Source: Cucumis sativus
Lineage: Eukaryota; Streptophyta; Magnoliopsida; Cucurbitales; Cucurbitaceae
Length of the DNA stretch: 64,000 bases
Reading direction: 5' to 3'
NCBI RefSeq assembly: GCF_000004075.3
Contig: NW_022279561.1
Coordinates: 124,001-188,000, forward strand
The translations under genes and the position numbers were made by a program. The notes under the pieces are model-generated. The model was not told the origin of the DNA. It was given only the letters and a program-made list of their open reading frames with translations, and did no database searches. Of this stretch, positions 50,019 to 60,865 are shown one piece after another. The first letter of the stretch is position 1, and every line of letters starts with the position of its first letter.

Positions 50019-51446
50019 AAGGTGATAGTAACCTCATAACCTCGTAACAAATGTTGATGAAATAGCCTTCCTAAATAGGGGATTGTTGGTTCTACTAATT
50101 TTTATGCATTGGTTTTTGAAATATATTTTAGTGGTAAGAAAGGTGTATAATTATGAGTGATGTTCGTAATGCACCTACCTATTTTTATTCAAATAGGTCT
50201 ACCACGTAGTTTACTCTTTTGTAACTTTAAGACATGAATTTCAGTTGCAAAAATTAATATAAATTTGAGCCCATTAACTACTTCTAACTACTAGTGTAAT
50301 ACCATGCTATACATTTTAATATTTTCTTATACTATTATTTTATTGAATTGAATATTTTTATATCAAAATAATGTTGTTTCGAAATATTTTACATAAAATA
50401 GTTGATTTTTACGTTTTTTTTAAATAAAAAAAAAGAAAAGAAAAAAAAGAAGGAAGAATCTTGTTTTAAAAAATAAATAAAAAGAAAGGTCGAGTCTTAA
50501 AAAAACAGTGAAGAGAGATGGGCGCTCTCTTTCAACTTTTATTTAAAAGTTTTTCTTTTCTATCATTTAAATAAAACTTATTTAAACATTTATCTAAATT
50601 TTATTTTTTAATTATCATGTTTTAAAATATTTCTTTAAAAAAAACTTGATTTTAATATTTTAGAATTATTATTAATATTAGTACCGTAAAATTTATATCC
50701 TAATTTAAGACCAAAGTAAATTTTACTTAAATCACCTATCCATGTAATACGAGGGTGTCAAATTTAGATGATCTTGTTAAACAATCCAACAATCCTTCCG
50801 ACTTTAAAACTAATATGTTTTTAAAAAAATTATCATTAAAATATTCTCCAAATTCTTCACTTTTACATTATCTCTCCCTCCTCTTCCGTATTTCTCATTA
50901 GAAAAACACTCACAAAATTATAGAAGAAAATAAAATTAAAATTCACAATTAAAATAACTGATTTTGCCTAATTAGTTGTCAAAATCCATTTTACCATAAG
51001 AGATGAGAGCTCTACCAAAGCTAGCTTCCTACGAAAAATCAACTATCAAGTAACATAAAAACTCTTCTAATAACAAAAGCCTACTTGTATTTCCATTTTC
51101 TCAATTCACTTAAGAGCTTGTGTACTTCGGAATTATGCTAAACCTTCAAATTTATATACATATATTTTATAGAATTTCAAAATATTTATAACCACTTTTA
51201 TTTAATTTATTGCATTTAATTTTGTAGTAAATTTAGAATAATGAAATTTCATAATAATTAGTTTTGCAATGATTGAATTTCATGGATGAGGGTATAGATG
51301 AAATTTTATAAAAGAAAATTAAAAGATAGATTTGTTTTCTATATATTAAATAAAATAAGGTTGGTTTCAAAATTGAAGTATAACGCAACCCATTTTCCGT
51401 CATCGTTAAATTAAAAAACTCGCGGCTGCAACCGAAGCATCCATTA
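50019..51446. other. Intergenic region
   Basis: AT-rich with poly-A runs near 50.43 kb; no gene is seen. The last 100 bases are the cofactor C leader. Confidence 0.5.
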
Positions 51447-52517
51447 ATGGCGGACGCTGATGAACCTTCGTCGATCCCTAATTCTATTCCTTCAGATCCT
51501 TCAGACGCGAATCTCCAAAAGAAGCATGCTTCAGTCATCGAACGCCTAGCCAATCGCAATCAAACTCGCTTAGAGAATTCCATAACTCGCAGATCGGAAT
51601 CCGATTCCTCTACCTCTTCCACTTCTTCCTTTCTCGACCGCTTTTCCGACTCCAAGCGCGCCATCGAGTCGGCACTCGCCCAATGCCGCCTCACACCGCC
51701 GGACCCCGCTCAACTCAGATCTCACCTCGATGGGATATCCACCTCAATCTCCGACCTCGAGAAGCTCGTTGCCGAATCCTCTTACTCTTTGCCCTCATAC
51801 GAGGTACGAGCTTCACTCAAATCCATTTCGGAATTGAAACAAGCCCTCGATAATTTAAATTCTGAGTTGCTACCTAAAAAGAAATTCTCATTCAAAAACA
51901 AAGCCACGAAGAAAGACCAAAAATCAGAGTCGAAAGATCCAGGGCTTGAAAATGCTGATTCTATGTTAATGAACAAGCAACAGCAAGCGAGTTACAGCGC
52001 GCGGGATTCTCCAGGAATCAGAGACAAGGACGGAGAGATTCTGGTAAAGAATTTCAAGGGATCAGATGTTGGGGAATTCACTATCTCGGGTCTTAGTTCT
52101 TGTGAGGTCAAGTTGATCGGTAGTGTTAGGGCATTATTTATTCACAAACTAAGAAACTGCAAAGTTTACACAGGACCTGTAATGGGTTCAATTCTAATTG
52201 ATGATGTTGAGGAATGTACCTTTGCAATGGCCTCCCATCAAATCCGGATTCACAACGCTAAGAAAAGCGATTTCTATCTCAGAGTCAGGAGTAGGCCGAT
52301 CATTGAAGATAGTAGCAGCGTGCGATTCGCTCCCTATCGTGTGAGCTACGAAGGAATTGAAGAAGATCTCACAGATGCAACCCTTGGCGTGGAGACAGGG
52401 AATTGGGAAAATGTAGATGATTTTCGTTGGTTACGAGCCGTGCCGTCTCCGAACTGGTCGATTTTGCCGGAGGATGAGCGGATTGACACCATCAAAATCT
52501 CTCCCACAGAAGGTTAA
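51447..52517 (+). CDS. TFCC: Tubulin-binding (folding) cofactor C
   Basis: A single uninterrupted 356-codon frame. Residues 20-150 form a helical N-terminal region of the tubulin-cofactor type (KHASVIERLANRNQTRLENS, then ISELKQALDNLNSELL). Residues 160-190 are a charged linker. From about 195 the beta-helical C-CAP/TBCC domain follows (GEILVKNFKGSDVGEF, CKVYTGPVMGSILIDDVEEC). The QxRxH motif, whose arginine acts as a GTPase-activating finger on tubulin, is present as Q265-I-R267-I-H269. The protein completes alpha/beta-tubulin folding with cofactors D and E; the Arabidopsis gene is PORCINO, needed for microtubules in the embryo. No frame break. An intronless gene is expected for this family. 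Confidence 0.95.
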   Translation: MADADEPSSIPNSIPSDPSDANLQKKHASVIERLANRNQTRLENSITRRSESDSSTSSTSSFLDRFSDSKRAIESALAQCRLTPPDPAQLRSHLDGISTSISDLEKLVAESSYSLPSYEVRASLKSISELKQALDNLNSELLPKKKFSFKNKATKKDQKSESKDPGLENADSMLMNKQQQASYSARDSPGIRDKDGEILVKNFKGSDVGEFTISGLSSCEVKLIGSVRALFIHKLRNCKVYTGPVMGSILIDDVEECTFAMASHQIRIHNAKKSDFYLRVRSRPIIEDSSSVRFAPYRVSYEGIEEDLTDATLGVETGNWENVDDFRWLRAVPSPNWSILPEDERIDTIKISPTEG

Positions 52518-54673
52518 GCCTTTGAAAGTTAAGTTTTCATCTCTACTTTTGATGAATCCCAAGTTTTCTTTCAAGGTTTTGTTTGGTTAATAGAGCAGTA
52601 GGATGCATCATAGAGAATTTCAAGTAGTTGATTTTGCTGTGATTGTGTGTATACAAAACTGGGAATCCTAGTAAATTCTCTCCCTTTCAATTGGTTGATT
52701 TTTCAAAAAATATTTCCTGGGTTGGCTGTTTTTCTTGCTGCCTTCGAGTGAGTTGCTATAGCCACTTGATAACTTTGCCTGAAGGAATATGATTGTCATT
52801 TCTTTTCATACCATGAAGATTTAGACTACTATGATTTTGAATGAAACATTGTCTCAAAATTGAATATTAGTTCTGGAAACATGATTTGTAGGCTTTCTGC
52901 CCCTGTATGTATGCTTGTTGAATCTTGTAGCAGTCTCAAATTTTGATGTACTATGATGACTTGATGAGTAAAAAGTATTGGAGAGTTCTTCAATCAAAGG
53001 GGTGATCATAAGCACAACTGATATATGTCTCAAGAGTTTTCATCTAATGAATGCTATGCTTATGGAAGGTTTGGAAATTGCATGGAACAAATGAACACCA
53101 AGTACCTTATATGTAAGTTACGAACATGAAGTTCGAGAAGAAAGATATAAGCTATAAAGAAGAAGAAACATTCTTGAAAGTGTTGTCATTTCGTTCTCCT
53201 CAAAGATGTCAGAAGATCATACATAGATTATGGATATAGGAAATGATACCAACCAACCAACTCAAAGTTTTCCAAAGAGAACCAAAACCGATATGCAGAA
53301 GGACAATGCACGTTTTAGTGGCAAGAAATAGTCTCCATTCCTTTAGATTTATGATCCCCAACAACTCATGCCAAAGCTTTCGTGATCGCATTCCAAATTT
53401 GAGCCAAAAGCTTTTGGTGCATCCCTCAAATATTGTATAAAGCAACATATTCATTTGTCTGCTTGTTCGTTTGCTAACAAGTATCCGTCGATATTACCTC
53501 CTGCCTAAAAAAATTAAGAGGAAACGAATGCCTCCGAGGAGATCATGGTTTGACTCGTTGTCATCGATTATACCCCATAATATTTATATTAAAACAACAA
53601 CAAACTAAAAAGCATGGTTAGAGTGACATCTTCTCATTCTTTTTCTTTCAAGAAAAAGATTTCCTAATCGTCCTTACAAGTTCAATTCATTTTTATCGAT
53701 TAAAAAGTGCAAAATTACAATAGATGATTAAAATTGGAGTGCAATCTTTGAAATATTTCAACAAGTTTTTCTTGAGTTGAACAAGTGTTTCCTATTATTA
53801 TTATTTCAAAACTTTGTACTTGTTATATTGTTGTGATATTGTTGTTAGTCTTCGTAAATGTTTCAAAACTCATAGGAAATAAACATTTGTTAGAATGACT
53901 ATGATGAAAATTGAAACTTGTTAGATGAAAATTAGGAGCATTAGAACATCGAGAAGGTGTTTGTGTGCCAACTTAATTTTGTTCCACAACAATAGTTTCG
54001 AGTCTTAACTTTTTTTTTAACAAAATAACAAATTGGGGTGTTTTATTGGAAACAAATTAATGACAAAATTTAGGAATTTTTCCTCTCTCTTTCCCTTTCC
54101 TTTCCTTTTATTTAATATAATTATCCTTACGTAATTTATGAAAATAATATACTCCTATGAACTTAAAACTTAAATTAAGAAATTTACTCATGAACTCAAT
54201 CAACAAACCAAACCAATCAAAATGCAACCAACAATAAAATATATAGACAATGATACAAAAGAGGAAACATGCATGTGAAGAAGTGACAAAAACAATCTAC
54301 ATTACAAAACCAAATAATTTTTAATGCAATAATTTTCATTTATTAGCTCAAAAAGAGTATCCAAACACATTTAAGATCAACTTAAAAAAGAAGAAAAAAA
54401 CAACTTAACCAAAATAGAAATGCAGTTGATATTGTGGAAAATTAGATAAAAATGGGCATCCACAATTTAGATCAACAAAAAACAAACACATTTTTGTTTC
54501 CAAGTAGGAAGCCACCATTTTCTTCCATTAAAATTTTGAAAAAGTAAAATAAAATAAAATAGAACATCTAAGCTAAGTATACTTCTTTTACATGAACTTA
54601 AATTTTTAAGTTGATCTTGAAGAAAGTGGGAAGAAAAAATAAAAACATAAGAGAGAAAAAGAAAAAGTAGAAT
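52518..54673. other. Intergenic region
   Basis: The first few hundred bases are cofactor C 3' UTR. The rest is AT-rich. A weak minus-strand frame of 81 codons near 53.2-53.45 kb has poor coding character and was not kept. Confidence 0.5.
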
Positions 54674-54787
54674 ATGGGAAGGTCTCCATCATCTTCTTCT
54701 TCTTCTTGTGATGACATTGGCCTTAAAAGAGGTCCATCGACTCTTGAAATGGATGATGAACTTAGTTTCTTTTATTACAAAACATGA
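54674..54787 (+). pseudogene. R2R3-MYB first-exon relic, 37 residues
   Basis: An ATG at 54674 opens a short frame starting MGRSPSSSSSSCDDIGLKRG and ending in TGA at 54785. The MGRSP start, the GLKRGP motif and the spacing match the N terminus of plant R2R3-MYB proteins, which read MGRSPCC...GLKKGPWTPEED. Here the first R2 tryptophan is Ser (GPST), the acidic EED is degraded, and the frame ends before the R2 helices. No second exon is visible. It is most likely the remains of a MYB gene; a tiny MYB-derived peptide is less likely. Confidence 0.5.
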
Positions 54788-55060
54788 CCATATGACACAA
54801 CGGTGAACTATGGCCAATTTTAGATTACACGTAATAACAAATAGTATAATCATAGATTATAAATCGAAGTTTATCAATATCTATAATCGTAAAATAAAAA
54901 TTTTTACTATATTTATAAATATTTTCGACCGTTTTATCTTCTATTATATATTCGGTTATATATATGTAGGTATGTTTACATTTTTTAAAAAATGGGGTAA
55001 ATTAGCAAAATATACATATTGGGTTCTCAAGAATTGGGTATAATGTCTGATTTCAGGCCA

Positions 55061-55330
55061 TTAGGAAGCTCTCTTCTCCATCATTTTTCTTAAAATTGCA
55101 TATGATCGCCGGAAAGCACAAAACACCACCAGTCCGTCATCTTTTCGGTGACCGGAAATGCATAATTCCTTGGCTGCTATATTTTCTTCGTCTTCGTCGG
55201 CTAATAAATGCGGTGGAATTATGTCGTCGTTCTCCATTTGATGAGTATTTGTTTTCCATTCTTCAGCATCCATAGCCCACTCATTGGAATCAATCCCCGC
55301 CATTGCCAAAGCTTCTAAAGAAACCCTCAT
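55061..55330 (-). CDS. Small acidic protein, tandem copy 1
   Basis: A single-exon frame of 89 codons, start ATG 55330. It opens MRVSLEALAMAGIDSNEWAM, continues with DAEEWKTN and a conserved DIIPPHLLADE block, and ends LRKMMEKRAS. It is acidic in the middle, with no signal peptide. A paralogue with the same N terminus, the PPHLLADE block and the EKRAS end lies 2.1 kb away on the same strand, and upstream DNA is also similar (55.51-55.58 versus 57.61-57.69 kb). A TATA-like (TA)n is at about 55430-55441. I do not recognise the family; a vague likeness to S40-type senescence proteins (acidic, a PPH motif) is too weak to use. Confidence 0.6.
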   Translation of the reverse strand: MRVSLEALAMAGIDSNEWAMDAEEWKTNTHQMENDDIIPPHLLADEDEENIAAKELCISGHRKDDGLVVFCAFRRSYAILRKMMEKRAS

Positions 55331-57117
55331 GGTTAATAAGAAATCAGAGAGGTTTGATAATTTGGGAATAATATTGAGAGATTAAATGGGCTAATTTCTT
55401 GAATGTGATGAATGATAATATACAAACATATATATATATATATAAATGAGATTTGAAGAGCTAGAGGTGATGTGTGGGTTTTTGTGAAGAAGGTTGAATA
55501 ATTAAGCTCACGAGTTTCATAAGAATCAAAATATTGGAAAAAGTTTATTCAAATTTGAGAACAGATTAGGGTTTGAATGGTCTTGGCTTGGTAAATAATT
55601 AAAATGGTGGTTTTCTCGTGAGCAAATGATGCAATTTGGCTATAAGCTTCGGTACGCCAATCTTGAAAATTAAACTTACTAAGTGGTTAGCTCGAAGTGA
55701 CGACATGGAGGATCATTGAGGGATGGTTACATGCACAACACATTGTTAGGGTTATTCGAGCTGAGGGTTGGATAGAGAAATTGTTCAATGAGACAGCCAA
55801 AGGCATGGCTTCTAATCTTTCATTATCGTAGGATGTATAGGTGTGTGTTAGAACTATCTCCAATAATCTATATCCATAATTTTTATGCACCTTTTCAAAT
55901 AATACCAATCATAATGCACCAAATCTTAGATATAGTTTTTTTAGATTTATAGAAGTTATCTACTAAATGATAGAGTCCGTTACATATGGATTTTGCTATA
56001 TTGTTTGTAATTTATTAGAAATGTTATACAATGTACTTAATTATTAACTCAAAAGGTTTACTGTTTTAGTTTTTATATATATGTGTGTGATCAAAGTTAT
56101 AACTATCGTGTTCTTGAAAGCAGGATTGTTATTTCTTTTATTTCAAGGAGACAGACGGAGTGTACATATCGTCTTTACTTTACGTAGAGAAGAAACATAC
56201 GTGAACTAAAAAGATGGATTATTCATTTGTTTTGTGACAAAGAACGCTTTGATTTGGATTTAATTAACGAGATCGACATGATCGGATAATTTTTTTTCTA
56301 TTTGAAAAATATCCAAAGTTACGATGCTTCTACAAACATACTATCCTTGCACGGTTATTATGAATATTCATCACATTGTAGTAGGTCTAACTTATAAAAT
56401 AGCTTTTCTCGATATTTTAAAGAGGATATTATTTTTCAACAAAATATATTGTTCACATATATAATAATTTAGAAACAACCTAGGGTTAAGTTTTACTGAT
56501 TTCTTATGAAATAATATCATTCGTCGTTATAACTTGATTTTTCAAATGATCACTCGACTTAAAACTTACTCTCGTCTAAAAATTAAACGTATTTAAAAGT
56601 GAAGGGTATGATGATATAGGATCTAGTGCATATTATCATTGCTAGTAAGTTGATACTAACTCTAAAACATTTTTATATTATTTTGGTTAAAATGTTATAT
56701 TTTTATCTGGGTTAACTACAATTAATTTATTATCTAAGTTTAAACTTTCATAATTAATATCCTTAATGAACACTTACGATGATATAAAAAAGAAAACTCA
56801 AGTATTTCAACGAATCTTTTCTTATCATTCTTTAACAAATAAGTATAACTCAATTAGCATAAAACATCTTCACGTAAAATGGTCGTAATTCAATTCTCTA
56901 CAGCAGATGAAAACGAAAGCTTTCTTTCTTCCTATATTACCATAATGTATTCTGAAAGAATGTAAATAAAAAAAAACATATATATCAACTTTTTCTTGCA
57001 AAATATATCCACCAAATTTGTTACATCTTGGATCTTTGTGCACTAATTATCTTCATGGTCATCACCATCAAAAACCCTAAAATAGTTCTGACTATTATTC
57101 TCACTGAACTCATCCCA
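55331..57117. other. Spacer between tandem small-protein genes
   Basis: This holds the promoter of copy 1 and the 3' region of copy 2. It is AT-rich with no other gene seen. Confidence 0.5.
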
Positions 57118-57421
57118 TTAGAAGCCCTTTTCTCTATGACTTTGCTTAGACTACAAAAAATCCCCAAAATGCCATGGCCATGGCCACCATCAGCTTTGCA
57201 ATCTCTCCCACGCCATCCCTCGAATGACCCATCAACGGGAAAGCAATAGTTACTAATAGTACTCGTCGTTACATGTTCATCACCATCCTCGTCATCTTCT
57301 TCATCGGCTAATAAATGTGGTGGAACAACGTCGATCTCGTTTCTTTCCCATTCTTCAGCGTCCATAGCCCACTCATTGGAATCAATCCAGCCATTGCCAA
57401 AGCTTCCAAGGAAACCGACAT
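57118..57421 (-). CDS. Small acidic protein, tandem copy 2, two frame breaks
   Basis: The ATG at 57421 opens MSVSLEALAMAG, the same start as copy 1. One G is then missing (near 57387), so the frame changes before DSNEWAMDAEEWERNE. It continues with IDVVPPHLLADEEDDEDGDE and NYCFPVDGSFEGW. Compared with copy 1, the shared end EKRAS should be followed by TAA at 57118, but one C is missing there and the frame as written runs on to 57021. Both breaks are single-base losses in short runs. A TATA box (TATAAATA) lies near 57572-57579. Either assembly error or early decay of a duplicate. Confidence 0.5.
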
Positions 57422-57829
57422 GGAAAACCTATAGTACAGAAGTGTGTACTAATTTGCTTTACAAAGATATAGATATATGGATATATGTTTTATGGGAATT
57501 TTTGTAGAGAGCTGAGGTTAATAAAGTTGATTTGGGGTTTGATGAAGAATTGGAAAGTGATGATTTTGGGATATTTATAGATAGACTTTGAAGGGCAGAT
57601 GATGAATAAGGACTCACGGGCTCCATAAGAATCAAACATTGAAAAAGGTTGTTCAAAATTGGGAACTCATTTAGGGTTTTGAAGGGTAAGTTATAATTTA
57701 AGGGTGTGATGTTCACGTGTGAGCTAGTGATCTCTTTTCTTCCTTTTTTTAATTACTTATTTTTTATGACGACGGTCATTACGTCCTAGTGGTGGAACGT
57801 TTGAAGTTAATACTTTTTGTACTTTATTT

Positions 57830-57905
57830 AGTACAATAACTATGAGGTGGTGGATTAAACCTCCGTCCTCTCATAGGTCCTGTCAATACCACTAAATCAA
57901 ACTCA
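57830..57905 (-). mobile_element. tRNA-like SINE copy
   Basis: Read on the minus strand: TAGTGGTATTGACAGGACC (box A like), GGAGGTTTAATCCACC (box B like) and the tail AGTTATTGTACT. It is the clearest of the three minus-strand copies. Confidence 0.55.
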
Positions 57906-58549
57906 CTTTTTGGTGGATTACTTCTTGTATTGTCCATTAATTTTAAGATAGAACTCTAATCTATTTTTCTTAATATAAGGTATTGGTTATTCTAATGAAG
58001 GCAATGTGAAAATTCGGTCATGATGAAAAACTAAAAAGGTACGTTATCTTAAAGAAACATGATGAATATCTCAAATTGAAAAAAGTGTGGATGTTACAAT
58101 TATATAGTATATGAGGTAATTCTTCTATTAATTGTCGATTAATTTTAAGATAAATACTAATTTAGTTTCTCGAGGTCAATGGTGTATAGGTATGCCCATT
58201 TAGGTTGAACCAAGGGGAGTGGATAACTTGATTTGCTACATCTTATATTGATAGCCTTTTAGGTTTAAAGCTATTATATGTCATTTAAAATTAACTTTGA
58301 TGAAATGAAAATAGTATTTAAAAGGTGTGAAATTAAATATTAAATTAATTTTAATTGATTCAAAACACATCTCAAAGTAATTTTGAATATGAAAAAAGTG
58401 ATTAAATAAAAATCACTCCCAAACATGGGATACACCGATGATTTTTATCAAGCCAAATGATATCAAGGTCGAGACCATAGTGTTTATCTACATGGGTGCA
58501 ACTCAACTAGTTAAAGTATGCATCATCACCAATCAAGATTATAGTTGTA

Positions 58550-58790
58550 AATATAATAATTAAATTTAAATTATTAGCATATATATCAACATTTAAAAAC
58601 TTTTTACAAATATAACAAAATCTGTCATCGTCTATTAATGATAGAAGTTTGTCACCAATAAGATAGACCATATAACAACTTATCAATAACATAAATCTAT
58701 GATCGATAGATTACTGTATATATATTTATAATTTTTTTAAAAAATATTATTATATATACAACTACCTATCACAATTACCTTAGTAAACAA
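58550..58790. repeat. Inverted-repeat element of the GATAGA/TCTATC family
   Basis: Contains TTTACAAATATAACAAAATC, then TCTATTAATGATAGAAG and ATCGATAGATTACTG, flanked by AT-rich arms. It resembles the better-preserved element at 63.28 kb. Limits are approximate. Confidence 0.4.
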
Positions 58791-58850
58791 ATCTCAAACT
58801 ATAATTTATTTGAAATTTAGAGACTGACTAAATAAAGTCAAGGTGGTAGG

Positions 58851-58854
<4 letters not shown>

Positions 58855-58881
<27 letters not shown>
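58855..58881. repeat. (AT)n microsatellite
   Basis: About thirteen AT units in a row. Simple repeat. Confidence 0.9.
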
Positions 58882-58884
<3 letters not shown>

Positions 58885-59478
58885 GGAGTTAAAGTTTTGC
58901 ATTTAATTAATTAGTAACTATCCATCCATAAAAATATGTATGTGATTAATTTGACCATAGGTTGAAAGAGAGAAAACTAAAAGATATTTCGTCATGCATG
59001 CAATCATATACATGAAATCATCCAAATAATTTGCTTCTTTTGTGCAAATAAATACCAACTTTATGGACACAAAAAACATTCAATATCTCATGTGAACTTT
59101 GCGCCTTTTTTACCTTTCAAATACACAAAAAAATCTTCCTTATTTTTTGGAAGAATAACTTTAATGTATTATTTCCTTATATATATATAGATATGTATGT
59201 TCACATTCTGAATTTTACTTTTATATATGTATTGTTGTTTGACACGCATGAGTCCATGACCAAAAACGAATCATGATCAAAGGAATGTTATGTTCTCTTG
59301 TACTATCTGATTTTTTTTTTCCTTCTTCTGTCTTTGATTATCTGATAATGTTGCTAACTTAATTATGGTTGTTCGTATATTGGTTCATTTAGAATTTTTT
59401 TTTCAAAAAGATATTCCATAATGTTTTGGTTAGATGTTAGAGTTAATATGTTTTAAAATATAGTAAAATGAAACGAAA

Positions 59479-59615
59479 TATTTACAAAATATAACAAAAC
59501 TTCGTATTTTATATATGATAGGCACATTGATAGACATCAATAAAGTTTATTAATATATGCATTTACGGTGCCTATTATTGATATATTATAGATTTTTGGT
59601 TATATTTTGTAAATA
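59479..59615. repeat. Short inverted-repeat element
   Basis: TATTTACAAAATATAAC at 59479-59495 is exactly inverted at 59599-59615, enclosing about 100 bp with ATGATAGGCAC and its near inverse GGTGCCTATTAT. This is a hairpin-capable MITE-like unit. Confidence 0.6.
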
Positions 59616-59804
59616 CGTTAGCTTCAAATAATTTAAAAAAAAATGTAGATTTTTAAAGTTAAAAGGTATTATCAAAGCTAAGTGGGGAGGTTTTGTTATG
59701 TTTTTTATTAAAAGTTTAAGGACTAAAATTGTTAGTAATAATAATTTAAAGTATCGAGACTAAACATTCACCGACTAAAGTTTAGGAACTAAATTGTTTT
59801 GAAA

Positions 59805-60000
59805 TAGGGTAAAATGATTGAAAATATTTATAAATATAACAAAATCTTATACACCACAATATATCTAAATAGACATATATTGATATATATCATTAAAGTG
59901 ATCGATATTATCTGAAATTTATTGTGATAGATAATAAAAATTTGCTAAGTCTAATTTATAAAAATCAAAGGCTGAAATTAAATTTAAAATTTTACTCATT
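59805..60000. repeat. Diverged relative of the 59.5-kb element
   Basis: Shares ATTTATAAATATAACAAAATC on its left and GTGATAGATAATAAAAATTT inside. Limits are approximate; inverted ends are degraded. Confidence 0.35.
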
Positions 60001-60865
60001 ATTTATATTTTATAATATATACACCACAATAGGTAAACTATAATTTTACAAAAAAAATTACATTAACTTTTCGCTTGTAAACTCAATATTTAATTAATAT
60101 GTAAGCTCATACTCAAACATAGCAAAAGGAAATTATTATTTTTTTTATAAATAAATTAAATATATACTTTATTTTGTTTTTTCTAAATGTGGAAATTAGG
60201 TCAAAAGGGATGTTGTGTTCATCATTGTTTTAAAATGCAATATTATTGTAAAGAAAGAAAGAAGAAAAGTGTTAGTCTTCAGTAACCCATTTTTGACGAA
60301 TTTGAAGGGTCATTGCAAATGTTTGACTCTAAATCACGTGAGCCTTTGGGAATATTATAATTTTCTTTTTTTTATATGGTTAATTTTATCCTATGAAAAA
60401 TGTTACATTATCATGTGATATATAATTAGATTACAAAATTAAAATATGTAATTTGAAACTTACACAAACTATTTAAAAAATAATAAAAATTAAAACTTTA
60501 AATGCTTATTAAGCAAGCACAGAACCAAGAACAATTTAGAAACGAAGAACAATTTTATTTAAGCTCAAACAATAATTATTCTATAGTTACAATGTTGGCA
60601 AATGCAATGCCAAGTATGAAAATAACGACTCTATTCACTCAGTTGTATTACAAATACAAACTTCAGCCACAGCACGTGTTAAATTGAGGGAATTAAGATT
60701 ACACAAAGAAGCACAGCCAAAAAAATATAAACAAAAGTGAATGAAATGTACAAAAGTAGGATATGAGAAGGCAATGATTTCATAAGGATGGCCCCCAAAT
60801 CAAACTAATCTAACAGAAAAAAACTGACATATAGATGAGGATCAAAAAGCTTGGTAATTGCTACC

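Larger units (their letters stand above)
57422..60865. other. Repeat-rich intergenic region
   Basis: No gene is seen. The region holds a SINE copy (57.83 kb), an (AT)n run and three related inverted-repeat elements, listed separately. Confidence 0.55.

Noticed and set aside
51233-51559. Minus-strand frame overlapping the cofactor C start
   Set aside because: The plus-strand cofactor C frame is complete and conserved; this is a shadow extended into AT-rich DNA.
53209-53454. Minus-strand frame of 81 codons
   Set aside because: It starts with M and has mixed composition, but no splice partner, no recognisable motif and no similarity to its neighbours. Possibly a relic, not supportable.
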